Of a stretch of 64,000 nt of DNA, positions 22,405 through 33,418 are shown piece by piece. Origin of the DNA: Schizophyllum amplum (Eukaryota; Basidiomycota; Agaricomycetes; Agaricales; Schizophyllaceae); NCBI GenBank assembly GCA_007026445.1, contig VDMD01000022.1, positions 428,683 to 492,682 on the forward strand, read 5' to 3'. The position numbers were made by a program, and so were the translations under genes. Below the pieces are notes generated by a model, which saw only the letters and a list, made by a program, of their open reading frames with translations, searched no databases and was not told the origin of the DNA. The stretch's first letter is position 1. Every line of letters begins with the position of its first letter.

Positions 22405-24424
22405 GGTCCAATGATGCTGTGGCGTACGCGTATCAGAGGTATCGGGTAGGTCGTCTTGTTGTTGTTCCGGCACAATTTGGCTTGGGTATGTTTAGCTTGT
22501 CGGGGCGTTCGAGTGTCCCGCGACCTTGGCGGGCGAGCATATATGTATGGGCCTCGAATCCATTATACGAATACCTATCCGAATAGTGGTCCTGGTATAC
22601 GAATGACTGGCGACTCGTCGGGCTTGCGTCCAGAAGCGGGTCTCGAGCGATGGTCGGATCACATTGGGATCACAAGCCGACAGATGCTCTCAGGCTTTCG
22701 GCCACTATCCTGGGCGGAGTCAATGGATGCCAAGGGAGACGACGGGCGACGTCGGGCGCTCGCGGAGACGGGTAGTAGTAGAGCTGCGAGCGGGACAGGT
22801 CGTGGGCGAGATAAACAAAAGCTTTTCCTGATTAGGAATACTGACGCCGGCAGATGCCGGTAGCTCCGCCCCTTCGGCTTGTTCTTCACGACCGTGGCTT
22901 CGCTGGCACCCGGATCGCGCCCAGTCCCGAACTCGCTCCCAGATGCCCAATACTGGCTTTACAATAGTCAGCTGCTGCGTTAGACGACTCGTCCTTGCTC
23001 TCGCTGTTGCCTAGATGTCATTATTTGACGCGGCGGAACTGCCTTGACGACTCCAGCTTGCTTCACGCGCCTGATGGTGGTCCTTCTTTCTATATTCGAC
23101 ACGTATCAGGGTGTCTACGCTCAAGAGACGCGCTAATACTGGCGGCGGACGATGCAGCATGGCTCTTGCTTTCGTTGGCATTCGAACACTCTTCGCGCCG
23201 CCTTGACGTCGCAAGTTATCTTGGCTCGGGCAGATGTCGGATCGCAACCACTGCAACCTACCCATCGCTCTTTATGTCTTCGTTTCTCGCGAGCTTGATA
23301 ACAGCGATATAACAGGCCGACTTCCCATCCCAAAAGACATACGCTGCATCTCGCGCGAAGTCGCCTGCAGCTGAGTCTGTATCTTGTCTTTGAAGTGCGC
23401 TGCCAGCTCCGACAACTCTCCTCACCATGCGTTTCTCTTCAGTAGTTGTGCTACTCCAGCATGCAACAAAGCGATTTACATGACGTCCCTGGCTCTCACT
23501 TCCGGCTCACTTCTACACTCCCGTAGGTTCCCGCCCGTCTTCTCCCGGAGTCCCTCACGACTTTTCCCGGGATCCCTCATGAAAGTCGGCCGCAGGAGAC
23601 TACACTGTACGTCTGAATAGAGTTTGGAATCTCTCAAGAAATTTACCAGCTTCGCGAGCCACCTCCTGGTAACACCGCACCGCAAGCTGTTGATATCCGA
23701 ATGTGCCGCAACACATCCTGCGAGACGAAGGTTCATCGAGCGCGGCGAGGGTCAGGGAAGGGTGCAAGCCGGGTCCAAGGGTCAACGATGGTGCGAGGTA
23801 GCGAGGCCAGAAACCTAACTGGTAGCCGCGTGACTTTACGGTGCGTCATGCTGAGCCCGGGGAGACGCGACGCGCCTCACGGACGAACACGATGCGCCTC
23901 GAGGAAGGGCACGAATATCGACAGAGGACGCATGCCCCCGGACGCAGTGGACGCCAAACGCCTCAATTCTCGACGGATGACACACGCATAGAACGATGGG
24001 GCAACACGCCGCGAGACGCCGGAAGTGGAGGCTCAGCCACCCCCACATCGGATGCAGATCGAGCAAGGCGTGTTCTGCATCGGCCACCCGCTCCTCGTGA
24101 TGCCCCAGCTTGCAATCGGCCACATTGATAGGAAAGGACGAGAGCGCGTCCACTTCGCTGCTATTTTGCGCACAATCGCGGTGAACGGGGTCAGCCTCGA
24201 TATTTTTGTTCATCTGTTGCCCTCGGTTCCATTGTTCTTTCTCGTCCATTTCTCGTCCATCGGCTCACCGCACTGCATTCAGACAATCATCAGCCCAGGC
24301 TATAGGAGCAGCGATAAATCAATAATTATACACTGCGATACTCTCAGTCTTTTTCATGAGCTTCTTCGTTCCCTCAACCCTCTCCCTCTCTTCTGGTCCT
24401 CCCGCTCAGTCGGTAACGCACGTG
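22405..24424. other. intergenic, no supported gene
   Basis: About 2 kb without coherent coding signal on either strand. Confidence 0.4.
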
Positions 24425-24757
24425 AGCACGTTGCTCGCGTCAAAGTGGCACACTAGGAAGAGGACCGGTAAGCTCACTGATCGTCGACACGCGACTCAAG
24501 GGCCCGAGCTTACATCCTTCCGCAATGCCGTCAGCGCTCTTGAAGGCGCAGTCATGACCCCCGCCGTAGTGGTTGCTGCCGTTGCAGGCATCGACTGGGC
24601 GGGGGCGTCAGCGAGACCGTCCTTGCGTGGAGACGTCAGGCCGAGCTGAAGCACGGCTCACTAGGGTTCAAGTCAGCGAGCAGCGCGGCGGCGGACGCCT
24701 GGCCGGCCGCCGAAGACGAAGGAGAGAGCGGTGATGGCGAGGGTGGCGAACTCGTAC
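24425..24757 (-). pseudogene. decayed copy B of a small secreted-protein gene
   Basis: Read on the minus strand, this stretch is a diverged copy of 25394-25680: shared words include the Ala-rich signal-peptide end (GCCGCCGCGCTGCTCGCTGA), CCACTACGGC, the donor GGATGTAAGCTC and a 3' block around GAGCAACGTGCTCA. Copy B retains about 80 bases between the signal region and CCACTACGGC that copy A lacks, but it has a frameshift at the end of the hydrophobic segment and in-frame stops. No intact protein can be read. Confidence 0.6.
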
Positions 24758-25393
24758 GCCGCATTCACCTCCCAATGTTGCGCGCCATTTCGCAGAGTGT
24801 GTTTACTTCGTGAAGATGGCCTATTACACGCCGTCGAGCTTTGGAGGCGCGACACGTGACCGCTGTCTGAGCCGGCACGTGCCATGTTCGTTTTCGTCGT
24901 CGCCCCCCAGAGAGGCGAGAACGCAGGCTCATGCTCCATACTAATACGCTGTGGGCGTTCATTATAGGCTCTATAGATACGTGCGTATTCTGGTCACCGT
25001 CTTTGTTTGGGCGGCATCAGCAGGCAGCCGTCGCCAGCTCCACTCCTCCGATTGCCTTGCGCGGCGAGACTACACTGGATTCATCGCCAACGCAAATTTC
25101 GTAAATGTTGAATGGATATGTGCCTTGTAGACGGAGGATGTACGCGACTATGGTGCCTTCTACCTTGTGAAGATGCCCCGCGCCCATGCCAGGTAGCGTT
25201 TTGAGGGCTGTCCGCCGCGGAACATCTACCATTTGTTTCTGCCGCCTAATTCACTGCGTAACAATAAGTAGCCCAACCAGCAAAGTGTTCATCTTCAAGC
25301 TTCAAGCCTGCTGCGCCGGTAGGGTCTAAATAGTACGCAACCTCAACCGCGCATAACTTAGCAACATCAACCACTCAGACTCATCATCCTCAA
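24758..25393. other. spacer between the two inverted gene copies
   Basis: No gene seen. It separates the heads of the two diverged copies, which point away from each other. Confidence 0.4.
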
Positions 25394-25680
25394 ATGTCGT
25401 CTCTCACAATGTACAACTCAAAGCTCGCTGCCTTCGTCATTGCTGGATTTTCCCTCTTCGTCGGTCAGGCGTCTGCCGCCGCGCTGCTCGCTGACAACCC
25501 TGGTGAACACCCACTACGGCGAATGCTACGACTGCGTATTTAAATGCGCTGACGGTACTGTGGATGGATGTAAGCTCTTTTGGCAACACCTGCGTGTCTG
25601 TTGGATTGGCTGACAGTCAGGGCGCCCTTCTAGTATACCACTTCGACTTGAGCAACGTGCTCATCCGCGTCCCCAACTGA
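25394..25680 (+). pseudogene. decayed copy A of a small secreted-protein gene
   Basis: The frame opens with a clear signal peptide (MSSLTMYNSKLAAFVIAGFS, then LFVGQASAAALLADNP) but ends at a stop at 25541-25543. One base out of frame, the sequence continues with a Cys-rich stretch (VNTHYGECYDCVFKCADGTV), then a GTAAGC donor, an acceptor at 25616 and a 3' exon ending near 25680. Comparison with copy B shows about 80 bases deleted where the frame is lost. It may be a broken gene for a small secreted Cys-containing protein; the family is not recognised. Confidence 0.55.
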
Positions 25681-25925
25681 GGATGTTCTGCAAGACATTC
25701 GATGTCTGTAAGTATAAGTAACATATTGCTGTAATTGTCGACACAGATGCAAACCCGTGTAGCCGGAGGTCCAAAACCGGCATACGTAAGTACAACATGG
25801 AAAACATTAGTAAAAACTGAAGGTAAGCTGAGCTGAAAGAGAAACATGATCAGAGCGGAACGTCGTCTGGCGTGGACGAAGGTGAGTATACAGAATGAGG
25901 CACTCAGTACGGATAGATTATAACT

Positions 25926-26941
25926 TCACTGTGACTGTATGTGGTATTGCCTCGTCCACGACGGAGCGCGGTCTAGACACCCTTCGAGTGAGTCATCACA
26001 AACCCAATGCCAGTTCCCCTCTTCCTCAGACGCATCAAACCACCCTAGGGGCGCGCGCTGGCGGAGCTCTGCGGACGGCTGCGCCTCGACCGGAGAAGCC
26101 GCAGCCACAGCGCTGCGGCAGGAAGCAGAGTTCTTGCGCTGCTGAGGCTGTAAGGAGAACATCTGCCGCAGCTCACGCTGCGCGTTCAGCAGCGGCGGCG
26201 CCTGCTGGTATGCGGTCTCCGGCGTCGTCGGCCCTGCGGAGGTACTCTCGGACGCAGGGCTGTGGGCGCGGTGCGGGTCGAGGCCTGGGACAGCGCCGGA
26301 CGGCGGCCACCGGTCGACGAGGAGGTCGTCCGCGGTGATGGCGAGATTGAAGTGCAGCGCGGCGAGCATGGCGCGCTCGGCCTGGGTAACACCGCGAGGG
26401 TCCACGTCCGCGTACCGGGCCCAGTGCTCGTTCTTGGGTGGGGCGTCTCCGGTGTACTGATATGAGGGAAGTGGATCAGGATTACTTTGAATTTTGATGG
26501 GTGGGGATAAAGGCGCACCTTCGCTGCGACGACCAGTGCACCGAGCGCTGCGTTGCACGCACGCCATGGGTAAGAGCCGGAGAAGTGGAAGTCGTGCGCG
26601 CGCTCCAGGTACGCGAGCGCAACGCGGACGACGGCAGCTTGAACGTGCGAGTAAAGGACAGTGTCGTAGATGAATTCGAAGACGTCGGACCTGCCGACCG
26701 TCGCGTCTACCAACTCTTGTGCAGCGTCCGTGAGTTGTGCTGCGAACGAGAAGGGGTAAGTGGGGAAAGGCGAAGAATGGAAGCGCAACGACGTACCTAT
26801 CAGCTCGTCATCGATACCGTGCGCCAATATCTGCATCAGGGCAGGCGAGTGAAGCCTGGGATCTACCTGACTGGCGTGATGCACGGGAACGCGCAGCGGG
26901 CGCTGGCTCATGGAGGGTGCGCGGCTGCTGAATGACTGCAT
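25926..26941 (-). CDS. cyclin N-terminal domain protein
   Basis: A predicted cyclin of 298 residues, resembling fungal Pcl-type or other small regulatory cyclins. Exons: 26941-26797, 26739-26519 and 26456-25926, all in phase. The cyclin box spans roughly residues 60-165: QELVDATVGRSDVFEFIYDT, HVQAAVVRVALAYLERA, WRACNAALGALVVAAKYTGD and GVTQAERAMLAALHFNLAIT. The kinase-contacting Lys (AAKYTGD) and Glu (QAERAML) positions are present. The C-terminal 130 residues are Ser/Pro/Gln-rich and probably disordered. The partner kinase cannot be named. The start at 26941 is the only Met upstream that keeps the frame. Confidence 0.85.
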
Positions 26942-27687
26942 CTTCTTTCACTGCAGCTTCGTCGATGGAGGTCCTGGTGGTCCTGGTCAAGCAGCGGTCG
27001 CGGCTCCCGAGGCTGGGTATAAGGACGTTTGACTTGACCTGCGCAGGCGATGTCTTCGATCTCATCCGAGACTTGAGGGAGAGCCTCTGCTCATACTGCG
27101 GGAAACAGCGTTCAGGGGCTGCCTGGACCGGTGAGTCTAGTACCAGTCTGGTCCCGTTGCTGCATGTCGGAAGCAATTCAGGTGCTGCATCACGAGCGCA
27201 AACGGAGAAGGATGGTACGGCGGGCTTTCTTGTGCACTTATCCTGCTTGCAGAGAGATGAAGAGAATGATAGTATTGTGGGTCTTGCTTCGTTGGAGGTG
27301 GCGAGAATTGGTAACGTGTCCTTGACCGATATTGTTGTGCTACAGATGAGATATGCAGCTGTTGCTGCGCCGCATCCGATGGTGCATGCGCAGGGTGGTC
27401 GGGATTATGTTGAGAGCGAGCGATAGCTTCACCTTATAGCGGTGCTCGAGAGTGTCATACCTACTCTTCGTAAGTACGAGGAGGCGTATCGCGAATTTTC
27501 AAATAAATTTAAGTACTAGTGGACACATCAGTACGCTTCGCCTGAGACGGCACAGTGACAGTACACTCACCAAGTCAATTACTTACTAGCAGGCGCTACC
27601 TGTGATACGTACAATTCGGGTAGTACAAGTGGAATACATACGGCACGGGTATTCATTTGTATTCAGCTTGCGTTGCTCTGACGGATG
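26942..27687. other. intergenic, no supported gene
   Basis: Cyclin upstream region and BolA 3' flank. A 164-codon plus frame at 26932 overlaps the cyclin start and has no family features. Confidence 0.4.
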
Positions 27688-28123
27688 TCATGCCTTCTTT
27701 GCCAGGAAATCCTGATACTGCGCCGGAGTGAAGGTTTTCTGTGAGGGACATGTTGAAAGACGCCTGGCGTTGCAATGAGGAACGATACATACCTGGGAAA
27801 AAGCGTGCATCTGTGCTATCTCATTTTTCAGCAATTCGTTGACTGTGGAATGAATCAGCGAGGCTCAGCAGCGCACGGAAGACCCCGACCCATGCGGTGT
27901 CGTGCGAGGGTTGTCTTGCCCTGGAACGCCTGTACAGCGCCAAGAGGTCAGCATATCTAGGTACTGAAAAGCCCCTTGAACAGTAAAGCAGCACACATAC
28001 CTCACTGACGAGCAGTATAGCGTAGCTCTCTCCGCATCCGCTCGACTGGTCTTCAATCTCGAGATGAGCTACAGGAACGGCGCTCCGTATGGCGGCTTCC
28101 AAATGTGTCAGGTCTATGGCCAT
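27688..28123 (-). CDS. BolA-family protein
   Basis: A predicted partner of monothiol glutaredoxin in iron-sulfur cluster handling, 87 residues, the normal size of cytosolic Bol2-type proteins. Four small exons: 28123-28001, 27929-27890, 27842-27793 and 27738-27688. The text MAIDLTHLEAAIRSAVPVAH, LEIEDQSSGCGESYAILLVSE, AFQGKTTLARHRMVNELLKN and MHAFSQKTFTPAQYQDF covers the whole fold, including the Cys in SSGCG and the His in ARHRMVN and HAFS that help bind the cluster. No presequence precedes it, so cytosol/nucleus is likely. It stands head-to-head with the isocitrate dehydrogenase gene. Confidence 0.95.
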
Positions 28124-28725
28124 GTCCTTTATGCTGTAATTTAAGACGTCCTGTCGAAGCTTGCAGCAGAGAGGACAATGTCACGGTGGCGGGAGAGTGC
28201 AAGTCTTATTGTGATCTGATAAGATGAGTAACCAACCACTACGTGCAGAACACGCGCATCTCGATTGGGACAAACAAAAGGGACAAATAAACATCTTTAC
28301 AACAGGCGCCCTCCGGGCGCCCTGCGGACGTTAGGCGGTAAATGCGCGTAAGGCCGACCTTAATGGCACTGTCAGGGCCATTTAATGCTCTCTGGGACAG
28401 TCTTTGGTTATCCTCAGGCTGTCAAAGTACTGCGCGAAAAGGCGGGAGACGATTCGAATGCCGTATAGCTATGTAGTCCGGTATCAGTGGAACCTCCGCA
28501 ACGACAAGATGTGCCGTCCTTCCCTTCATCGTGAGAGCATAAGGTCAGATGAACCCGAGTGTGAGCCTGGTGTGAGCCCTGCGCTGGCTGTGCGGCGTGG
28601 CGCCGTATACGTCCGGACGAGTCAGCTGCGCGATCTCGCGCTTCTTGTCCCGAACGTTTTAGCCGCCAGCAGGTCCAGCGTCCCCCGCACATCGTTCCCT
28701 ACCCTCACGCCCTCGACGCCACACT
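28124..28725. promoter_or_regulatory. shared divergent promoter region, BolA and IDH
   Basis: Separates two divergently transcribed genes. A perfect GC hairpin (GGCGCCC-TCC-GGGCGCC) lies at 28305-28321. No TATA box or known operator was identified. Confidence 0.4.
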
Positions 28726-30325
28726 ATGCTCTGCGCGCGCGCCCCATACCTTCGCGGCTTTGCAAGCCGCACGCCTGCTGCCGCCTTCGGCGTGTCGTAC
28801 CGGGCGTTCTCACAGTCCGCGCGTGCTTGTGAGTTATCCCCCTTGCCCTCTTTGCGTATAACTAAAGGTCTCGCAGTCTCCATGCAGAAAATCGCGGTCA
28901 AAAACCCAGTCGTCGAGCTGGACGGCGATGAGATGACTCGCATCATCTGGAAGAAGATCAGGGAAGAGGTGCGATGGGAGCTCCGTTCACAGATCTAAAT
29001 TGACTTCATCCTTCTCCCCCAGCTCATTCTTCCGTACGTGGACCTCAACATCAAGTACTACGACCTTGGACTGGAGGCACGCGATGCGGTGCGTGCTACA
29101 GTACTGCATGCGAGTCATAGCACTGACAGTCCGCAGACAGACGACCAGATCACTGTGGACGCCGCCAAGGCCATCCTCGAGTACAAGGTCGGCATCAAGT
29201 GCGCGACCATCACCCCCGACGAGGCGCGCGTCAAGGAGTTCAAGCTCAAGCAGATGTGGCGCTCGCCGAACGGCACCGTGCGTGCACGCATTCCCCCCTC
29301 CCGGTATCTCACTCACAACTATTTACCCCAGATCCGCAACATCCTCGGTGGCACTGTCTTCCGCGAACCCATCATTCTCGAGCGCGTCCCCAAGCCCGTG
29401 CCGGGCTGGGTCAAGCCCATCACTATCGGCCGCCATGCCTTCGGCGACCAGTACCGCTCCACGGACTACATCGTCCCCGGCGCAGGCCGCCTCGAGCTCG
29501 TCTTCACGCCCAAGGACGGCGCCGCCCCGACTACCATGAACGTCTTTGACTTCACTGCTCCCGGCGTCGCCATGGCCATGTACAACACCGACGAGTCCAT
29601 CACTGGCTTCGCGCACGCATCCTTCAAGATGGCGCTCTCCAAGGGCGCGCCGCTCTTCATGTCCACCAAGAACACCATCCTCAAGAAGTATGACGGCCGG
29701 TTCAAGGACATCTTCCAGGAGATCTATGAGGCGCAGTATAAGGCGGACTTTGAGGCGAAGGGAATCTACTACGAGCACCGACTCATCGACGACATGGTTG
29801 CGCAGGCGATCAAGTCGTCCGGCGGCTTCGTGTGGGCGTGCAAGAACTACGACGGAGATGTGCAGTCGGACATCCTCGCGCAGGGCTTTGGCTCGCTGGG
29901 CATGATGACCTCCGAGCTGATCACGCCGGACGGCGATGTGATTGAGTCGGAGGCTGCACACGGCACGGTGACTCGGCACTACCGTGAATACCAGAAGGGC
30001 AACGAGACATCGACAAACCCTGTCGCGTCCATCTTTGCGTGGACGCGTGGCCTCCTCCACCGCGCCAAGCTTGACGGGAACGACGCGTTGGCGGCGTACT
30101 GCAGGTGAGTGTCCCTGCCATATATATTCTTTCTATCCTCACACTGCGGTTAGGGATCTGGAGGCGGCGTGTGTCGAGGTGATTGACAAGGACGGTGTAA
30201 TGACGAAGGACCTCGCGCTTGCCATCCATGGGAAGGACATGAAGCGTGAGCACTGGGTGGTCACGAACGAGTATATGGACGCCGTCCACGACAAGCTCAA
30301 GAGCAAGATGGCTGCACGAGCTTGA
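28726..30325 (+). CDS. IDP1: NADP-dependent isocitrate dehydrogenase, probably mitochondrial
   Basis: Converts isocitrate to 2-oxoglutarate with NADPH production. Exons: 28726-28828, 28877-28968, 29023-29088, 29137-29277, 29332-30104 and 30154-30325, giving 448 residues. The first 35 residues are basic and hydroxylated without acidic residues ([20 protein letters not shown]), a likely mitochondrial targeting signal. The eukaryotic IDH body follows: [37 protein letters not shown] (substrate Ser/Asn/Arg), [32 protein letters not shown] (metal Asp) and [19 protein letters not shown] with the NADP-type His/Arg. The end is [10 protein letters not shown]. Splicing is unambiguous. Confidence 0.97.
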
Positions 30326-30719
30326 GCAAAGCATTCAGACGATCTATGGTCGATATACATTGGCTCTTCAGCTGAGTGGCAGCCGCGGGGACAGCGGGGG
30401 AATGTACAGTCAGTGTACATCGGGTTTGGCTCATGATACTTGAGTAGCTCCCTTATTGTCATACCTATGTATAACGTGTGCTGGTATCAAGGCATTGTGG
30501 TATGTAAAGCGATCAGTGCATAACTATGCGGCTGCAATTGAAGATAGGTCAACGAAAAGCCTCGGAGACGTGAGGGCGGGAGACCGGCCCGGTTTCTCGA
30601 AGTACAAAGGTCGAAAAGCAAATTTTGAATTCTTGTCCTTCTCTCTGGATCACGCTGCGACTGTCCCCGGCCAGCGTTTTATCGACGAACCGTCTCCCCA
30701 GTCCTTATTCCCTAACTCA
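30326..30719. other. intergenic, no gene seen
   Basis: The 3' flank of IDP1 and upstream region of the helicase gene. Confidence 0.5.
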
Positions 30720-33091
30720 ATGGCGACTTCATTGGCGCCCGCCTTGCGTAGACTCACTTTGTGTGGAGGAGCCCGCTTCGCAGCCCTTCACCGCGTTCCC
30801 CCAGCTTCCGTGGCTGTAAGAGCGTTCCTGGGTAGCTCGTTGAGCTCCTTGAACGGTCCTGCCGCTCGTTTTGCAGCGACAAGATGGTGAGTTTGTCAAA
30901 TTTGCTATGCGCAGACTGTAACCAAGTTTTACGACAGGCAGTCAACGAGCGCCGCAGCTGCACACTTTCAATTCTCAGCCGAGGACGACCTGGCCTTCGG
31001 TGCAGGTGACGACAAGGACAGCAAGCCGGCCCCCACACTCGACACGCTGGAAGGAAAGGTGTCCGACGAGACCTTGAAGGGCCTGCGAGACATGGGCATC
31101 ACCCGCCTGTCCCCTGTGCAGGAAGCTGTCTTCTCCCACCTCCCCGAGCTCGCCATCCCCATATCCCAGCGCCCTGAGGGCAGCACGGCGACACGGGACC
31201 TCCTGGTCAAGGCCCGCACCGGCACTGGCAAGACAGTCGGCTTCCTCGTCCCCGCCATCGAAATGCGCAAGCGCACAATCGAGGCGGCGGGGCTTGCGGC
31301 TGTCAAGGAGGCAGGCGACGAGTCGGACACTCGTCTTTGCCGCCAGGCGGAGCGCACATTTGCGCGGAGGAACGTGGGCACGCTCATCATCAGCCCGACG
31401 CGCGAGCTCGCGACGCAGCTCGCCGCGGAGGCAATCCGAGTTACCAAGCATCATGGCATGGAGGTTCGGTTGTTCACGGGTGGCACGAACAAGTCGGCGC
31501 AGATGCGCGACTTTACGAGGGGCCGGAGGGACATCGTCGTTGCAACGACGGGGCGTCTGAGGGACTTGCTGCAGTCGGAGCCGGACGTTCGCGCAGCGTT
31601 TGCAAAGATGGACTTGGTACGTTATCCCGCATTGTATGAGATACTGTTACTGACGTCCAATACAGCTCGTCCTCGACGAGACCGACACGTTGTTGGACCA
31701 AGGCTTCCGGGACGACCTGGACGCTATCGGCGAGTTCCTCCCCAATGCACAGAACCGGCAGACGCTGCTATTCTCCGCGACGGTCCCGCGGAACGTCCAG
31801 CAGGTCGCCCGAGCATTCATGCACCCGCAGCACGAGGTCATTGACTGTATCAAGGACGACACGCCCCCCGTGCATGCGCATGTCCCCCAACACTACACAC
31901 TTCTGCCGAATGCCAAGGACCAGGTTCCGCATCTGCTCCGCCTCATCGCGCACGACCAGATGGTCAACCCGGGCACTTCCAAGGTCATCGTCTTCCTCCC
32001 GACCCTCAAGCTTACGCAGCTCTTCGCGACCATCCTCCGCGGCGTAGCGAACAAAACCGTCCCCGCGGGCTCTGCGACGCGCATCCACGAGCTGCACTCG
32101 AAGTTGGCGCAGAACGCGCGTGACCGGGCGTCGCAGGCGTTTCCGAAAAGACACGTCGGGCGCGGCGGTCATGGTTACCTCTGACGTGTCCGCGCGCGGT
32201 GTCGACTACCCCAACGTCTCGCGCGTTATCCAGATTGGCATCCCTTCCTCGGCGGAGCAGTACATCCACCGCATAGGCCGCACCGGTCGCGCGGGCTCGA
32301 AGGGCGTCAACCCTCGCGGAGACTTCATTCTGCAGAATTGGGAGTCAGGCTTCCTCACCTGGCAACTCACGGACATTCCCATCAAGCCGTCGACGGTCGC
32401 AGAGATCAAGGACGAGGTCGCGGACCTTGCGGCCAAGTTCGACGCGGGCGAGCTGACCCTGCCTGAGTCCGAGCGTCCGGGTCATCCCACGCGCCTGCAG
32501 GAGGCGTGGGCTCCCAGCGCTAGCGCAGTGGTGAAGGATATCGACCCGCAGGTGGCACAACTGCTGCGCCGCGTCGATGAGAGCGCCGTGCGCGAGACAT
32601 TCCTTTCGATGATTGGTTTCTATGCCTCGAAGGGCCAGGACCTGCGCATGGAGAAGACGGTGCTCGTCGAAGCGCTGCAGCAGTGGACAGTGGACGCGAT
32701 GGGCTTGCCGCAGCCGCCCTACGTGTCGCCCGGTTTCCTGCGGGACATCGGGATGGGCGAGGGACAGAAACGGCACCGGGATCGACCCGACCAGCGTCGC
32801 GGTGGCAATGACAGGCGTCTATCGAAGCCTTGGGTCGGCCGTGGGGCTCCTATGGCAGAGGGTGGTCGGGACCGCCGCAGCTATGGCGGACGTGACGAGC
32901 ACAGACCGTCTCGATACGGGCAGGACTCGGACGGCGGACGCAGGCGGTATGATGGGGGCGACTCCAGGACATCACGCTATGACCGTGACTCGGATCGCGG
33001 GCAGAGGCGGCCTAGCTTCGACGGCGGCGAGCGGCGCGAACAGTTTAACCCGTTCGGTCGTGGCAGGAGGGAATCCGGTGAAGACTACTGA
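30720..33091 (+). CDS. mitochondrial DEAD-box RNA helicase (Mss116-like), with an apparent 1-nt frame break
   Basis: A predicted ATP-dependent RNA helicase of mitochondrial splicing or ribosome assembly, about 756 residues if one extra base is ignored. Exons: 30720-30886, 30938-31616 and 31666-33091. The N-terminus is basic and Ala/Ser-rich like a presequence. Seen: Q-motif region ITRLSPVQ; motif I ARTGTGKT (about 148-155); PTRELA; motif II DETD instead of DEAD (286-289); SAT in LLFSATVP; VIVFLPT; TSDVSARGVDYPNV; HRIGRTGRAG. The C-terminus is a long Arg/Gly/Asp-rich tail. At 32140-32142 the run TTT carries one base too many: the frame shifts between RASQAF and RKDTSGAAVMVT, splitting an otherwise intact helicase domain. 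Confidence 0.9.
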
Positions 33092-33418
33092 TTCCTCCAT
33101 GGCCTCACTCCCTCTCTCGTTTCGGGCATGCTTTCGTGCTATCCTACTTACATCCACACTCATCTAGATATACTTTACGCATAATGTAATGGGCTACACC
33201 TAGGGCGCCCCGACCGCTCACGGGGCCCTTGTATGCATCACATCTCTGGCGGAACCAGCGATCAGACTTGCACTCGGTTGAACTTCAAGTCAAACTTTCA
33301 AGTCTACTGACAATCACGTGACTCATTTATTATCGACAGCGATCGCGACGCGCTGGAAATTGAATAAAATTTGCGACGCGTCCTGACTCCCGCTCTCACC
33401 TGTTCGCCGTCTGCCGCA
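33092..33418. other. intergenic, no gene seen
   Basis: Short spacer between the helicase and CTP synthase genes. Confidence 0.5.

Noticed and set aside
28305..28321. GC hairpin as a transcription terminator
   Set aside because: It lacks a T-run and lies between divergent promoters; rho-independent terminators are not expected in nuclear fungal DNA.
31690..32184. Helicase could be read as two separate genes split at the frame break
   Set aside because: Motifs IV-VI continue directly in the other frame with one base removed, and no promoter or start context exists at the second half.
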